In this document: positions 8,545 through 17,824 of the stretch, piece by piece
Layout: the number at the start of each line of letters is the position of its first letter
Position numbering within the stretch: position 1 is the stretch's first letter
Source: Parapedobacter deserti
GTDB lineage: Bacteria; Bacteroidota; Bacteroidia; Sphingobacteriales; Sphingobacteriaceae
Assembly (NCBI RefSeq): GCF_042646065.1
Contig: NZ_JBHRTA010000038.1
Coordinates: 620,001 to 684,000, forward strand
Direction: 5' to 3'
DNA: 64,000 bases
The notes under the pieces: model-generated
Told to the model about the DNA's origin: nothing
What the model saw: only the letters and a program-made list of their open reading frames with translations
The model's database searches: none
Made by a program: the position numbers and the translations under genes

Positions 8545-11500
8545 ATGAGTCTGTCAACCATTAGCATTAAAAGGCCGGTTCTCACGATCGTGATGAACCT
8601 GATGCTCATTTTGTTTGGTGTCATCGGATATACGTTTCTCGGGGTACGCGAATTCCCTTCCATCGATCCCCCGATTGTATCTGTGCGGACCAATTATGCA
8701 GGAGCCAATCCGGAAATCATCGAATCTCAGATCACTGAGCCGCTCGAGCGCTCAATCAATCAGATTGATGGCATTCGAAATATATCCTCATCAAGCAGCC
8801 AAGGATCCAGCCGTATCAATATCGAGTTTGTGTTGAGTAAAGACCTGGAAGAGGCCGCTAATGATGTCAGGGACAAGGTATCACAGGCGATGCGTAGCCT
8901 GCCGCAGGATATTGACGCTCCGCCGGTGGTATCTAAAGCTGACGCGGATTCTGAGCCTATCATCGTCATAACGGTTCAAAGTGATTCACGATCGCCGCTT
9001 GATCTTGGGGATATTGCCGACAACGTTATTGCGCAGCGCCTGCAGACGTTGCCCGGGATAAGTGCGGTGCAGATTTGGGGCGAGAAGCGGTACGCCATGC
9101 GGTTATGGATAGACCCTATGCGGCTTTCCGCGTACGGGCTCACCCCGCTGGATGTTCGTAATGCGTTGAATCGCCAGAACGTCGAATTGCCTTCTGGAAA
9201 AATTATCGGGGATAATACAGAGCTTACCATCAAAACCATAGGCAACCTCACTACCGAGGAAGAGTTCAACAACTTGATTATCCGCTCGGAAGGTGATCGG
9301 ATTATCCGGTTCGGTGATATCGGCAATGCCGTGCTTGGCCCCGAAAACCTGGAAAGCGAATTCCGCGAATCAGGTTCGGTGATGGCAGCGATGGCCATCA
9401 TCCCGCAGCCGGGGACCAACTACATCGATATTGCCAATGCATTTTATGAGCGGTTTGAACAATTGAAGAATGAGGTGCCGAGTGATATTAAGATGGAAAT
9501 CGCTATCGACAACACGCTGTTTATAAAGCGGTCTGTTACTGAAGTAGCCGAAACCATCATTATCGCATTGATTCTGGTTATCTTGGTCATCTTTGTTTTC
9601 TTTCGCGATTGGGGTATCGCGTTCCGTCCGCTGATCGACATCCCGGTGTCGCTCATTGCGACCTTCTTTGTGATGTACCTATTTGGGTTTTCCATCAACG
9701 TGCTGACCTTGCTGGCCATTGTGCTGGCCACCGGATTAGTGGTAGATGATGGCATCGTAGTGACCGAAAACATTTACAAAAAGGTAGAAGAAGGCATGTC
9801 TCCGATCATGGCAGCCATCAAAGGGTCCAACGAGATTTTATTTGCCGTCATCTCCATTTCCGTCACACTGGCAGCTGTGTTCTTACCGGTTATGTTTATG
9901 GAAGGCTTTGTGGGCAGGCTGTTCCGGGAGTTTGGGGTTGTCATCGCCGCGGCGGTGTTGATTTCGGCTTTCGTAGCATTAACGCTTACGCCAATGCTCA
10001 ACGCATACCTGATGCGTAGTGGCGTCCACCATTCCCGGTTTTATAAGGCAACGGAGCCGCATTTTGTCAGGATGACTACCGGATACGCCAATTCTTTGCG
10101 CCGGTTTATGCGGGCGAAATGGGTAAGTTTCCCAATATTGGCGGTCTGCTTCGGTCTTATCGCGTGGTTTTGGGTACATCTGCGAAAAGAAACGGCGCCT
10201 TATGAAGACCGTAGTCTCGTACGTGCCAGTGTGACGGCGCCCGAGGGCAGTACTTTTGAATATATGGATCGTTTCATGCTCAGGTTGATTCAGCTCGTCA
10301 ACGATTCGGTTCCGGAAAAGACCGTCAACATGGTTAATACTTCTCCCGGTTTCGCAGGTACGGGGAGTGCAAACACGGGAATGATGCGCATCGGCCTTGT
10401 ACCTCCGCAAGAAAGGGAACGCTCGCAGGACGAGATCGCGGAAGCATTGGGCAGGCAGGTAAGCCGGTTCAGCGAGGCCCGTACGTTTATTTCCCAGCAA
10501 CCGACGATTTCGGTCAGCAGACGGGGCGGAATGCCAATCCAATATATTATACAGGCACCCAACTTTGCGAGGCTTGAAGAGAAGATTCCGGAATTTATGA
10601 ACATAGCGACGGCTGACCCGACGTTTGCAAACGTTGATGTCAATCTGAAATTTAACCGTCCGGAGCTCAATATCAGCATTGACCGGGACAAGGCACAGAG
10701 CCTTGGCGTATCGGTATTGGATGTGGCGCAAACGCTGCAGCTCTCCTTAAGTGGACAACGGTTTGCGTATTTTTTGATGAATGGTAAGCAGTATCAGGTG
10801 ATTGGGCAGTTCACAAACGACGACCGCAGTTCGCCCTTGGATTTGGCCACCATATTTGTCCGCAGCAGCACGGGTGAGCTGGTGCAGCTTGACAATGTCG
10901 TGGATATGGTTGAGCAAAGCAGTCCGCCCCAACTCTACCACAACAACAGGTTTATGTCGGCCACCGTATCGGCATCGTTAGCCCGTGGGAAGACGATTGA
11001 AGAGGGTATTGCTGCAATGGACCGGATAGCCGACCAGGTTTTGGACGACAGTTTTTCCGTAGATCTTGGAGGTGAGTCCCGCGACTTTACGGAAAGCAGC
11101 TCCAACACACTTTTTGCTTTCGGTTTGGCGTTGTTGCTGGTGTACCTGATCCTTGCCGCACAATTCGAGAGCTTCCTTGATCCCCTAATCATCATTTTAA
11201 CGGTACCGATGGCTGTGGCCGGGGCGATGCTCTCCCTTTGGATTACCGGTGAATCATGGAATGTTTTTAGCCAGATCGGTACGGTAATGCTGATTGGATT
11301 GGTGACGAAAAACGGTATCCTTATTGTTGAGTTTGCCAATCAGCTGAAGGCAAGAGGAATGCCGGTCAAACAGGCAATTATTGAAGCGGCCGAGGCGAGG
11401 CTTCGTCCGATATTGATGACCAGTTTGACTATCGCATTGGGAGCATTGCCAATCGCCATGGCTTTCGGGGCAGCAGCGACAAGCCGTGTCGGTATGGGGG

Positions 11501-11652
11501 TCGTAATCGTGGGCGGCACCATGTTCTCACTGATACTTACCTTGTATATCATTCCGGCAGTATACGCGATGTGGTCAAGGGAATATAAAGCCAATCCGGA
11601 CTTGGAAGAAGCCGATCGGATAGAAAAGGAGGTGATGGCAGGAGCCCATTGA
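8545..11652 (+). CDS. RND efflux pump permease (AcrB/MexF type)
   Basis: A 1035-residue inner-membrane pump of the hydrophobe/amphiphile efflux RND family, driven by proton import. Twelve transmembrane segments are expected: one at the N-terminus, a block of five after about residue 330, and a matching set in the second half. The proton-relay Asp pair is visible in the fourth segment (GLVVDDGIVVTENI), and the second-half repeat shows the conserved Lys in GLVTKNGILIVEFANQ. Two large periplasmic porter/docking domains lie between the membrane blocks. Length is normal for the family. It sits between its adaptor and TolC genes, so a complete tripartite pump is encoded. Confidence 0.95.
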   Translation: MSLSTISIKRPVLTIVMNLMLILFGVIGYTFLGVREFPSIDPPIVSVRTNYAGANPEIIESQITEPLERSINQIDGIRNISSSSSQGSSRINIEFVLSKDLEEAANDVRDKVSQAMRSLPQDIDAPPVVSKADADSEPIIVITVQSDSRSPLDLGDIADNVIAQRLQTLPGISAVQIWGEKRYAMRLWIDPMRLSAYGLTPLDVRNALNRQNVELPSGKIIGDNTELTIKTIGNLTTEEEFNNLIIRSEGDRIIRFGDIGNAVLGPENLESEFRESGSVMAAMAIIPQPGTNYIDIANAFYERFEQLKNEVPSDIKMEIAIDNTLFIKRSVTEVAETIIIALILVILVIFVFFRDWGIAFRPLIDIPVSLIATFFVMYLFGFSINVLTLLAIVLATGLVVDDGIVVTENIYKKVEEGMSPIMAAIKGSNEILFAVISISVTLAAVFLPVMFMEGFVGRLFREFGVVIAAAVLISAFVALTLTPMLNAYLMRSGVHHSRFYKATEPHFVRMTTGYANSLRRFMRAKWVSFPILAVCFGLIAWFWVHLRKETAPYEDRSLVRASVTAPEGSTFEYMDRFMLRLIQLVNDSVPEKTVNMVNTSPGFAGTGSANTGMMRIGLVPPQERERSQDEIAEALGRQVSRFSEARTFISQQPTISVSRRGGMPIQYIIQAPNFARLEEKIPEFMNIATADPTFANVDVNLKFNRPELNISIDRDKAQSLGVSVLDVAQTLQLSLSGQRFAYFLMNGKQYQVIGQFTNDDRSSPLDLATIFVRSSTGELVQLDNVVDMVEQSSPPQLYHNNRFMSATVSASLARGKTIEEGIAAMDRIADQVLDDSFSVDLGGESRDFTESSSNTLFAFGLALLLVYLILAAQFESFLDPLIIILTVPMAVAGAMLSLWITGESWNVFSQIGTVMLIGLVTKNGILIVEFANQLKARGMPVKQAIIEAAEARLRPILMTSLTIALGALPIAMAFGAAATSRVGMGVVIVGGTMFSLILTLYIIPAVYAMWSREYKANPDLEEADRIEKEVMAGAH

Positions 11653-11654
11653 TT

Positions 11655-12956
11655 ATGAAGAAACTTGTTTGCATCGTTTGTTTTCTTTTCCCCATTTTTG
11701 GCATTGCACAACCTAAGCTAGCTCTGGAGGAAGCTATAGTCATCGCATTGGAAAGCAACTATGACATCCGACTGGTCGCCAACGATGCCGCTATCGCGAC
11801 TAACAATGTACATATAGGGAATGCCGGCATGCTACCAGCGGTCAGCGCTGACGTATCTTCGGCCGCAGCTATCCAAAATACCACGCAGACTTTGCTGAGC
11901 GGCGAAACTCGGGCGTTGCGCGGTGCCGAAAGCAGATCAGTGGCTTATGGCGCTAGCTTGGATTGGACGATCTTCGATGGGTTCCAGATGTTTACACGCT
12001 ACGAGCAGTTGAAGGAATGGAAGGCTTTAGGGGACGCTAACCTTAAAGCGACCATACTGGCCACCGTCTCTGAAGTGGTAAGCAATTATTTCGACCTGGT
12101 GCAGCAGCGACAGCTTATCAGCGCCACACAAACCGCACTGGAGCTGTCCGCTTTTCGATATCAAACCGCAGAGAACAGGTACCAGATCGGTCAGGCCTCC
12201 AAATTGGAGGTCCTGGCCGCTAGCGTAGATCTCAATACCGACACCACCAACCTTCTACGACAACGCGACCAATACCGAAGTACGCAGATTCGGCTAAACG
12301 AATTGCTGGCACGTGATGTACATACTGATTTCACCGTTTCGGATACGATAATCATAGCAAGCGATCTCAATTACGAAATCCTCTCCGAATCGGCCAAGCA
12401 AATGAATCCGGCATTGCAGGCTGCGATCATTAACCAGCGCATCAGTGAGTTGGAGCTTAAGCGGGTCAAAGGCGAACGTTATCCGGTAGTCAGCGTTTCA
12501 TCAGCTTATACGCGCGCGCGGTCACGCACAGAACTCGGCTTCTCGACTCGGTCAAGAAACAACGGTTTTAATTATGGTATATCAGCCTCTATGAACCTAT
12601 TTAATGGTCTTATGCAGCGGAGAAACGAACAGAATGCGGAATTTGCTTTGGAAGCCGCAGAAATGGAGGTTGGAAAAGTCCGCCAAAACGTCGAAGCGCA
12701 GCTGCTGGCGGTTTATCAAACTTATTTGATGAACCTGGAGTTGGTGCGGCTGGAAGAACGTAATAAAAACATTGCCGAGGAAAACATGGGGATTACGCTG
12801 GAGAAATTTAAGCTCGGGAGTATAGCCCCGCTGGAGTTCCGGGAGGCACAGCGTAATTTCGTGGATGCGAGTGCACGGTTCAGCACTGCCCAATATCAGG
12901 CGAAATTGGCCGAAATCACGTTAAACCAAATAGCTGGAACATTAAGGATGGAATAA
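11655..12956 (+). CDS. TolC-family outer-membrane efflux channel
   Basis: A 433-residue outer-membrane factor that forms the exit duct for the preceding RND pump. The signal peptide ends near GIAQPKLAL (about residue 19). The two tandem TolC repeats follow, rich in heptad-like Ala, Leu, Gln and Glu; in the first, YFDLVQQRQLISATQTALEL precedes RYQIGQASKLEVLAA, matched later by EKFKLGSIAPLEFREA. The ATG at 11655 lies just past the pump stop codon (11650-11652). A TTG two codons earlier overlaps that stop but is less likely to be the start. Confidence 0.92.
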   Translation: MKKLVCIVCFLFPIFGIAQPKLALEEAIVIALESNYDIRLVANDAAIATNNVHIGNAGMLPAVSADVSSAAAIQNTTQTLLSGETRALRGAESRSVAYGASLDWTIFDGFQMFTRYEQLKEWKALGDANLKATILATVSEVVSNYFDLVQQRQLISATQTALELSAFRYQTAENRYQIGQASKLEVLAASVDLNTDTTNLLRQRDQYRSTQIRLNELLARDVHTDFTVSDTIIIASDLNYEILSESAKQMNPALQAAIINQRISELELKRVKGERYPVVSVSSAYTRARSRTELGFSTRSRNNGFNYGISASMNLFNGLMQRRNEQNAEFALEAAEMEVGKVRQNVEAQLLAVYQTYLMNLELVRLEERNKNIAEENMGITLEKFKLGSIAPLEFREAQRNFVDASARFSTAQYQAKLAEITLNQIAGTLRME

Positions 12957-12988
12957 TTTGCATATAAAAGCAACTTTGATTAAGTTTG
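12957..12988 (+). promoter_or_regulatory. Bacteroidota sigma-A-type promoter
   Basis: TTTG at 12957-12960, a 20 bp spacer, and TAAGTTTG at 12981-12988 match the Bacteroidota housekeeping consensus TTTG-N19-21-TAnnTTTG. It begins directly after the tolC stop codon and ends 27 bp before the ATG of the BadF/BadG-type kinase, so the kinase/peroxidase pair should be transcribed independently of the efflux operon. This is the best promoter match I found in the window. Confidence 0.75.
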
Positions 12989-13015
12989 ATATTCAAAAGG
13001 AAGTTGACGTTGTGT

Positions 13016-13882
13016 ATGATATTAGTAGCAGATAGCGGTTCTTCCCAATCAGACTGGATGCTGGCCTTGCCCGGCGGCGATCGGTTGGCGTTTACTACAA
13101 AGGGCCTCAATCCTTTCTTCGTAAATGAGAAGGATATCGCAAAGATTATACAGAATGTGCCAGAAATCTTACCTCATGCCGACCGGGTAAGCGAGGTCTA
13201 TTTTTTTGGCTCCGGCTGTTCAAGCCCGGATAGGCGCGAGATGGTTTCTAACGCTTTATCACAGCTTTTTACCAACGCTTTTATCGCTGTGGAGACAGAC
13301 TTGCTGGGGGCTGCCTACGCGACCTGCGGGAATAGAAAAGGGTATATCGCGACGTTGGGTACCGGATCTGATGTAAGTTTTTTTGATGGCGAGGGAGTGC
13401 TCCCGTCTCGGCTGGGTATCGGTTATGTACTTGGTGACGAAGGTTCAGGTGTTTGGTTCGGTAAACAATTAATAACCAGTTTTTTGTATGGCGTCATGCC
13501 TGTTGACCTTTCTGCGGCATTTCAATCTAAATACCGCCTCAATAAAGAAATTGTTATAAAAAACGTTTATCAACGGGCATCACCAAGTGCTTATCTGGCG
13601 TCGTTTGTTCCGTTCATGGGAGAGCATATGACCCATCCGTTCATAGATGAACTGCTAACGTCTGGATTTAAAGAGTTTGTCACGACAAACATCAAATCTT
13701 TTCCAGATCACCGCGACTATGTATGTCATTTTGTTGGGTCTGTAGCTTTTTATTTCATGGAGCCGCTGCGTGCGGTCTGCGAGCAGCACGGTGTTAAGAT
13801 CGGTAAAATACTTAAGCGGCCGATTGAGGAGTTATTTGACTTTGTCATTCAGCGGGAAAGAAATTACGAGATACAGCTATAG
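13016..13882 (+). CDS. BadF/BadG/BcrA-type ATPase, probable N-acetylglucosamine-kinase-like
   Basis: A 288-residue member of the ASKHA (actin-like) kinase fold, closest by eye to N-acetylglucosamine-kinase-like proteins common in Bacteroidota. Visible motifs are the first phosphate loop ADSGSSQSDW (residues 5-14), FGSGCSSPDRREM, the second loop TLGTGSDVSFFDG, and GYVLGDEGSGVWFG. The ATG at 13016 places phosphate-1 at the extreme N-terminus as usual. A strong promoter lies just upstream. It probably phosphorylates an amino sugar during cell-wall recycling; the substrate is inferred from family resemblance only. Confidence 0.75.
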   Translation: MILVADSGSSQSDWMLALPGGDRLAFTTKGLNPFFVNEKDIAKIIQNVPEILPHADRVSEVYFFGSGCSSPDRREMVSNALSQLFTNAFIAVETDLLGAAYATCGNRKGYIATLGTGSDVSFFDGEGVLPSRLGIGYVLGDEGSGVWFGKQLITSFLYGVMPVDLSAAFQSKYRLNKEIVIKNVYQRASPSAYLASFVPFMGEHMTHPFIDELLTSGFKEFVTTNIKSFPDHRDYVCHFVGSVAFYFMEPLRAVCEQHGVKIGKILKRPIEELFDFVIQRERNYEIQL

Positions 13883-13893
13883 CTAAGGTAGAT

Positions 13894-14409
13894 ATGAAAT
13901 CACTTGTTCTGTTATTGGTTGCCGCCATGCTGGTGAAAGAAGCGGGCAATGTACACGGCTTCACCATTACATCCATTGATGGTAAGGAAATAAAGCTTTC
14001 GCAATTCAAAGGCAAAAAGCTGTTAATTGTAAATACGGCTTCTGAATGCGGATATACCAAACAATATTCAGGGTTGCAGGAACTGTCGGAAAAGTATGCC
14101 GACAAGGTGGTGGTTATCGGCTTTCCGGCAAATAACTTTGGTGGACAGGAACCGGGCAGTAACGAAGATATTCAGGGATTCTGTGAGAAGAACTTCGGTG
14201 TCACTTTTCTGTTGGCTGAGAAAAGCAGCGTAACGGGGGACGACATCTTACCCCTGTTTGCATACCTTACTAAGGCAGATAATAACGATTTCAAGGGAGA
14301 AATCAAGTGGAATTTCGAAAAATTCCTGATAGACGAGCAGGGTAATCTTATTCATCGTTTCCGATCCAAGGTGGAACCGATGAGCCCCGAACTTACGAGC
14401 AAATTATAA
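13894..14409 (+). CDS. Glutathione-peroxidase-family thiol peroxidase
   Basis: A 171-residue peroxidase of the glutathione peroxidase family. The peroxidatic Cys is in NTASECGYTKQY, in place of selenocysteine. The other family signatures are GFPANNFGGQEPGSNEDI and WNFEKFLID, which carry the catalytic Asn/Gln/Trp positions. The N-terminus is hydrophobic (MKSLVLLLVAAMLV) and may be a signal peptide, suggesting the enzyme acts in the periplasm. It should reduce hydroperoxides, probably with thioredoxin-like donors. It follows the kinase by 11 bp and shares its promoter. Confidence 0.9.
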   Translation: MKSLVLLLVAAMLVKEAGNVHGFTITSIDGKEIKLSQFKGKKLLIVNTASECGYTKQYSGLQELSEKYADKVVVIGFPANNFGGQEPGSNEDIQGFCEKNFGVTFLLAEKSSVTGDDILPLFAYLTKADNNDFKGEIKWNFEKFLIDEQGNLIHRFRSKVEPMSPELTSKL

Positions 14410-14430
14410 CGATTTCGGCGTTGCATCTGG

Positions 14431-15015
14431 TTATTTAAAAAAGCAAGCCCTGCATCTTGGCTCATAGCTTTCCTTTTCACCTAACACTAATTGCTGTTCA
14501 CTTTTCGCAATACGATAAGAATAGTTCGCCATAGCACCGCAACGCACACAAACCGCATGTAATTTAGTTACCTGTTCGGCTATCGCCATCAGCGCAGGAA
14601 TCGGGCCGAAAGGCCTGCCCTTGAAGTCCATATCCAGGCCAGCGACGATGACACGGACACCTCGGTTTGCTAACTGATTGCAGACATCTGGCAGTCCGTC
14701 GTCAAAGAACTGTGCCTCATCTATCCCTACTACTTTGGTGGTGTAGCCCAGTGACAAGATCAACGACGAATGGCTCACCGGTTTCGATGGCACCACGCTG
14801 CTGTCATGCGATACGACGTCGCTATGATGGTACCGCGTATCGAGTTCAGGCTTGAAGATCTCGACTGTGAGTTTCGCAAATCGGGCACGGCGCACTCTTC
14901 GGATAAGTTCTTCGGTTTTGCCCGAAAACATGCAGCCGCAGATCAGCTCGATACTTCCATATGGTGCGTTGGTCAGCGCAAACTGATTTTCTGAAGACGG
15001 CATGAACTTTTTCAT
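14431..15015 (-). CDS. tdk: Thymidine kinase
   Basis: A 194-residue type II thymidine kinase that phosphorylates thymidine in the salvage route to dTMP. The P-loop GCMFSGKT is near residue 30, the Walker B-like VGIDEAQFF near residue 95, and a C-terminal Zn-binding lasso has two Cys pairs (CVRCGAM and CRACF). Full length for the family. The start is taken at the ATG at 15015; Met5 is an alternative. It is convergent with the peroxidase gene and divergent from the acidic-protein gene at 15115. Confidence 0.95.
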   Translation of the reverse strand: MKKFMPSSENQFALTNAPYGSIELICGCMFSGKTEELIRRVRRARFAKLTVEIFKPELDTRYHHSDVVSHDSSVVPSKPVSHSSLILSLGYTTKVVGIDEAQFFDDGLPDVCNQLANRGVRVIVAGLDMDFKGRPFGPIPALMAIAEQVTKLHAVCVRCGAMANYSYRIAKSEQQLVLGEKESYEPRCRACFFK

Positions 15016-15072
15016 TAGCTGGACAGTTGAATTTATATACTGCCAAGGCCCACTAATATCAGAATTTAATAT

Positions 15073-15080
15073 TAATTTTG
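15073..15080 (+). promoter_or_regulatory. Candidate -7 element upstream of the acidic protein gene
   Basis: TAATTTTG fits TAnnTTTG and lies 35 bp before the ATG at 15115, inside the 99 bp divergent spacer with tdk. No convincing -33 TTG is seen at the standard distance. Confidence 0.35.
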
Positions 15081-15114
15081 GTTTTTATAAAGGAAGAAAT
15101 ACATTCTATTTTTT

Positions 15115-16140
15115 ATGGCTACAAAACAGCAAGTATTAACAAAAATCGGCACGTTATTAAAGGATATCAATGAACAATACGAAGCGTTAGAACGTATAGA
15201 AACAACGGAGGACCAGCACCTCAGCGGAGACCTCTTCGAAGCCACTGTTAATTATTTTGCTGCCCATGTTGTTTTGTATAACAAACTGCTAAAACGGGAG
15301 GATGTGAAGGCTGCTGACACCTTGCAGGCTGAACGTGTCGAACCGACTGCAGACGATCAAAAGGGGTCTTCGGGACAAACCGATGATAGATCGATATTTA
15401 CTCCTTCTATAGAAGCCGAACGCGAAAAAGAGCTGCATGTCAGACAAGTCGAAGAGGTAACGGCTGTATCGGGAGATACCGGCACCAATGAAGTGGCAAA
15501 CGAGGAGATAGGGGAAGAGGCGGAAACCGAAGAGGCGAATGATAAGAAAAGTGTTGATCAGGTTGAAGCAAGGTCGACCACAGCGCCTAAAGACAGCCAA
15601 GAAACCGGAGACAGCCAAGAAACTGAAGACACCGGTGATGCCGATGAACCTGAAGTAGATGATAGCGTTAACGATATCGGCGAAGGGAGGCGGCAAACGC
15701 CGGAGCGCGGTGAAGTGGTAAATCAGGTGACCATCGAAAAGAAAGAGATCCACGTCAGCGCGTCTGATCTGCCGACAGGCCAACCTAGTGAACATGAACG
15801 GCCAGCTCGTCCGCTGACCGTCAATGAGATGATTTCAGCCCAACGGAAAGCAGGGGCTGGGAGTAGCAATGCGCTATTTGCGGCACGCCGGGGAGATGGC
15901 GAGCGGATTACCGATCTTAAGTCTGCCATCAGCCTTAATGACAAGTTGTTGTTTATCAAAGACCTGTTCAACGGCTATAGCCTGGCTTATAGCGAGGCGA
16001 TCGAATTGCTCAATCGATACGACGACTTCGCTTCGGCAGATGCATTTCTTCAAGCTAATTATGCAGAGAAGAACAATTGGGCGGATAAGCAGGCAACGGT
16101 AGACAAGCTGTATGGCATCTTGCGGAAGCGGTTTGCCTAG
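15115..16140 (+). CDS. Uncharacterised acidic protein with conserved ends
   Basis: A 341-residue protein with two ordered ends and a long acidic, low-complexity middle. Residues 1-65 look helical (MATKQQVLTKIGTLLKDINE and onward). Residues 66-235 are rich in Glu, Asp, Thr and Ser and include a duplicated DSQETG/DSQETE unit. Residues 236-341 look helical again (LTVNEMISAQRKAG, then KDLFNGYSLAYSEAIELLNR). No signal peptide, so cytoplasmic. I recall this architecture as a Sphingobacteriaceae hypothetical but cannot assign a function. The conserved C-terminus could be a binding module tethered by the acidic linker; this is inference. Confidence 0.7.
   Translation: MATKQQVLTKIGTLLKDINEQYEALERIETTEDQHLSGDLFEATVNYFAAHVVLYNKLLKREDVKAADTLQAERVEPTADDQKGSSGQTDDRSIFTPSIEAEREKELHVRQVEEVTAVSGDTGTNEVANEEIGEEAETEEANDKKSVDQVEARSTTAPKDSQETGDSQETEDTGDADEPEVDDSVNDIGEGRRQTPERGEVVNQVTIEKKEIHVSASDLPTGQPSEHERPARPLTVNEMISAQRKAGAGSSNALFAARRGDGERITDLKSAISLNDKLLFIKDLFNGYSLAYSEAIELLNRYDDFASADAFLQANYAEKNNWADKQATVDKLYGILRKRFA
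15592..15627 (+). repeat. 2 x 18 bp in-frame tandem repeat
   Basis: Two 18 bp units (15592-15609 and 15610-15627) differ at two bases and encode DSQETG and DSQETE in the acidic linker of the protein at 15115. A degenerate third copy (GACACCGG...) follows. It is in frame, so slippage would change only linker length. Confidence 0.7.
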
Positions 16141-16162
16141 TAGCCTAAGGCGGTGCCGCGGT

Positions 16163-17260
16163 TTACCTCAAGCTCACCTCGCCATACCTGGAGCTTACGC
16201 TGACGGTGTTGTTTATGGCTTTATTCCAAAAACCGGTATAACTTTTCGAACTATTCGTTTCAGCTTTGCTGCCGATGTTGGCGCGACTCCGGTCATAGTT
16301 GAATGAGCCGTAACTTACGGCTATGTCAAATTGAAATGCCGCACCTGCCGATGGTCTAATCGTCACGCCGGAATAAGATGCCGCAACGGTGGCTCTCCGT
16401 ATAGCTGGACCAAGCCCCATTTCAAACCCTCCGCTGTAACGAAGGCTGATGTCGGCCTCCCTGTGTACGACCCCGATTTCGCTCCCGCTGGTATAGCTTA
16501 AAGCCAGTTTCAGGTTATCAGCTTCCGAAAGAGCAAATCCACCATACCGTACTGATACATCGCCTCCGTTGAGATACGCTACTGTTGCCTCCGAGTAGGT
16601 AATGGCCAGTGAATTCTCGCGGGCATTCAGCCTGCCAGCCTGTAAACTTCCATAGGCCACGGAAATGACCACTCCACCGTCCCTATCGTCCAGTTCAATG
16701 GAACCATACCTGTTGGTCAGGGCGAGTGCGTTTGCTTTTGGCACGAACACCTCGTAGTCGATCTGCAGCGCGCGGTTATCGCCACCGCTCATAAGCGAAG
16801 ACCACCAGCGTGAATCACTTGCGCTGATTTCTGTTTTGAACGAAATGCTGTTAGGTGATTTGGATTCAACAATATGTACGCGGTCTAGCGCTTCCTGTGC
16901 TTTCCTTTCAGAATTTTCAGCCGTGCGTATGCTTATTGATACCTTCACTTCGTTTCGGGTCCAGTTGCGTACCCGTATTTTGCCGTATCGGTTGTCGATG
17001 CTTATCTTGTTTTTGTTATTGATCGAATAGACCTTTTCGATTATCTTTTCTTTTTGAAAACCGAAAAACGGTATCGGTAGCGGTTGATGATGGGTGTGCG
17101 CCTGGTCCTGTTGGAAGACCATGGGAGCCGTCAAAACCGCAAGCCGTTCGGCATCCTGCTCAAACGGATGAAAATCAATTGCAGGTTGCGCAAGGGTTTT
17201 TGTGCTGATCGCTAGTGCGACACCCAAGACCAGTAAACCAAGGCCGTTAAATCTGTTCAT
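16163..17260 (-). CDS. Exported putative adhesin (DUF4097-like beta repeat protein)
   Basis: A 365-residue exported protein. A signal peptide (ending near STKTLAQ, about residue 25) is followed by a region with NKISIDNRYGKIRVRNWTR. The rest is a run of short beta repeats in which phrases such as NRYGSIEL, VAYGSLQAG, VRYGGFAL and VSYGSFNY recur, as in DUF4097/DUF2807 beta-helix proteins. It is the last gene of a sigma/anti-sigma operon; its ATG at 17260 lies 14 bp inside the upstream gene. The operon position suggests an envelope-stress output, but no substrate or partner is visible. Confidence 0.75.
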   Translation of the reverse strand: MNRFNGLGLLVLGVALAISTKTLAQPAIDFHPFEQDAERLAVLTAPMVFQQDQAHTHHQPLPIPFFGFQKEKIIEKVYSINNKNKISIDNRYGKIRVRNWTRNEVKVSISIRTAENSERKAQEALDRVHIVESKSPNSISFKTEISASDSRWWSSLMSGGDNRALQIDYEVFVPKANALALTNRYGSIELDDRDGGVVISVAYGSLQAGRLNARENSLAITYSEATVAYLNGGDVSVRYGGFALSEADNLKLALSYTSGSEIGVVHREADISLRYSGGFEMGLGPAIRRATVAASYSGVTIRPSAGAAFQFDIAVSYGSFNYDRSRANIGSKAETNSSKSYTGFWNKAINNTVSVSSRYGEVSLR

Positions 17261-17804
17261 GTTTGGTTTGCTTTTTCGTTCCGTCAATGTACTTTAATAC
17301 CTCCATTTGTTGGCTAAGTACTTGGATTTGCGCCTGCAGGTTGCGAATCATGGCTCCCAATGTCAACTCCTTGTTGGGACTCCTTGAAAACTCCCGTTTA
17401 AGCACTTCGTAATTGGCCTCCATTTTGAGCAATACATCAGAAAACTCGTTATAGAGCAGCGGGTCTGATGATGCGATATACGCAATCGAATCTTTTTTCT
17501 GTGTTACGAGTTGTGCATACACCTGCTGCACAGCGGCCAATTCAGGATTGATTTGGCTGTAGTCCTCATATGCTTGTTTTTTTCCAAGGAAGTATATTAC
17601 GATGCCTGTTGTGCCAACAAGAAACGTCAGGGCAGCTATTTTGAGCACCTGCATAATCCGCATTTTCCGCACCGCAGATTTGCGGGGCTGCATCTGTTGG
17701 CGGTCCAGCTCATCCGCTATTCGTTGCCACAATGCCCCTGGCGGCGTTGCATGGTCAAATGCCGCCCTGTTTTCCGTGATGAATGTTTTCAAATCCTCGT
17801 TCAT
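17247..17804 (-). CDS. Anti-sigma-factor-like membrane protein
   Basis: A 185-residue protein with one transmembrane helix (about residues 50-68, LKIAALTFLVGTTGIVIYF). The short cytoplasmic N-terminus would bind a sigma factor. The periplasmic part is a predicted coiled coil (about residues 85-180, with heptad-like LQAQIQVLSQQMEVL). The ATG at 17804 is preceded by an AAAAAAGGCGAA ribosome-binding-like sequence; a TTG at 17828 would overlap the sigma gene. Position directly after an ECF sigma gene is the main evidence for the anti-sigma role. Confidence 0.65.
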   Translation of the reverse strand: MNEDLKTFITENRAAFDHATPPGALWQRIADELDRQQMQPRKSAVRKMRIMQVLKIAALTFLVGTTGIVIYFLGKKQAYEDYSQINPELAAVQQVYAQLVTQKKDSIAYIASSDPLLYNEFSDVLLKMEANYEVLKREFSRSPNKELTLGAMIRNLQAQIQVLSQQMEVLKYIDGTKKQTKHEQI

Positions 17805-17824
17805 TTCGCCTTTTTTATGTCCAT

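Noticed and set aside
15289..15795. 168-codon minus-strand frame opposite the acidic linker
   Set aside because: Long antisense frames arise over Asp/Glu-rich coding sequence; no start signal or family.
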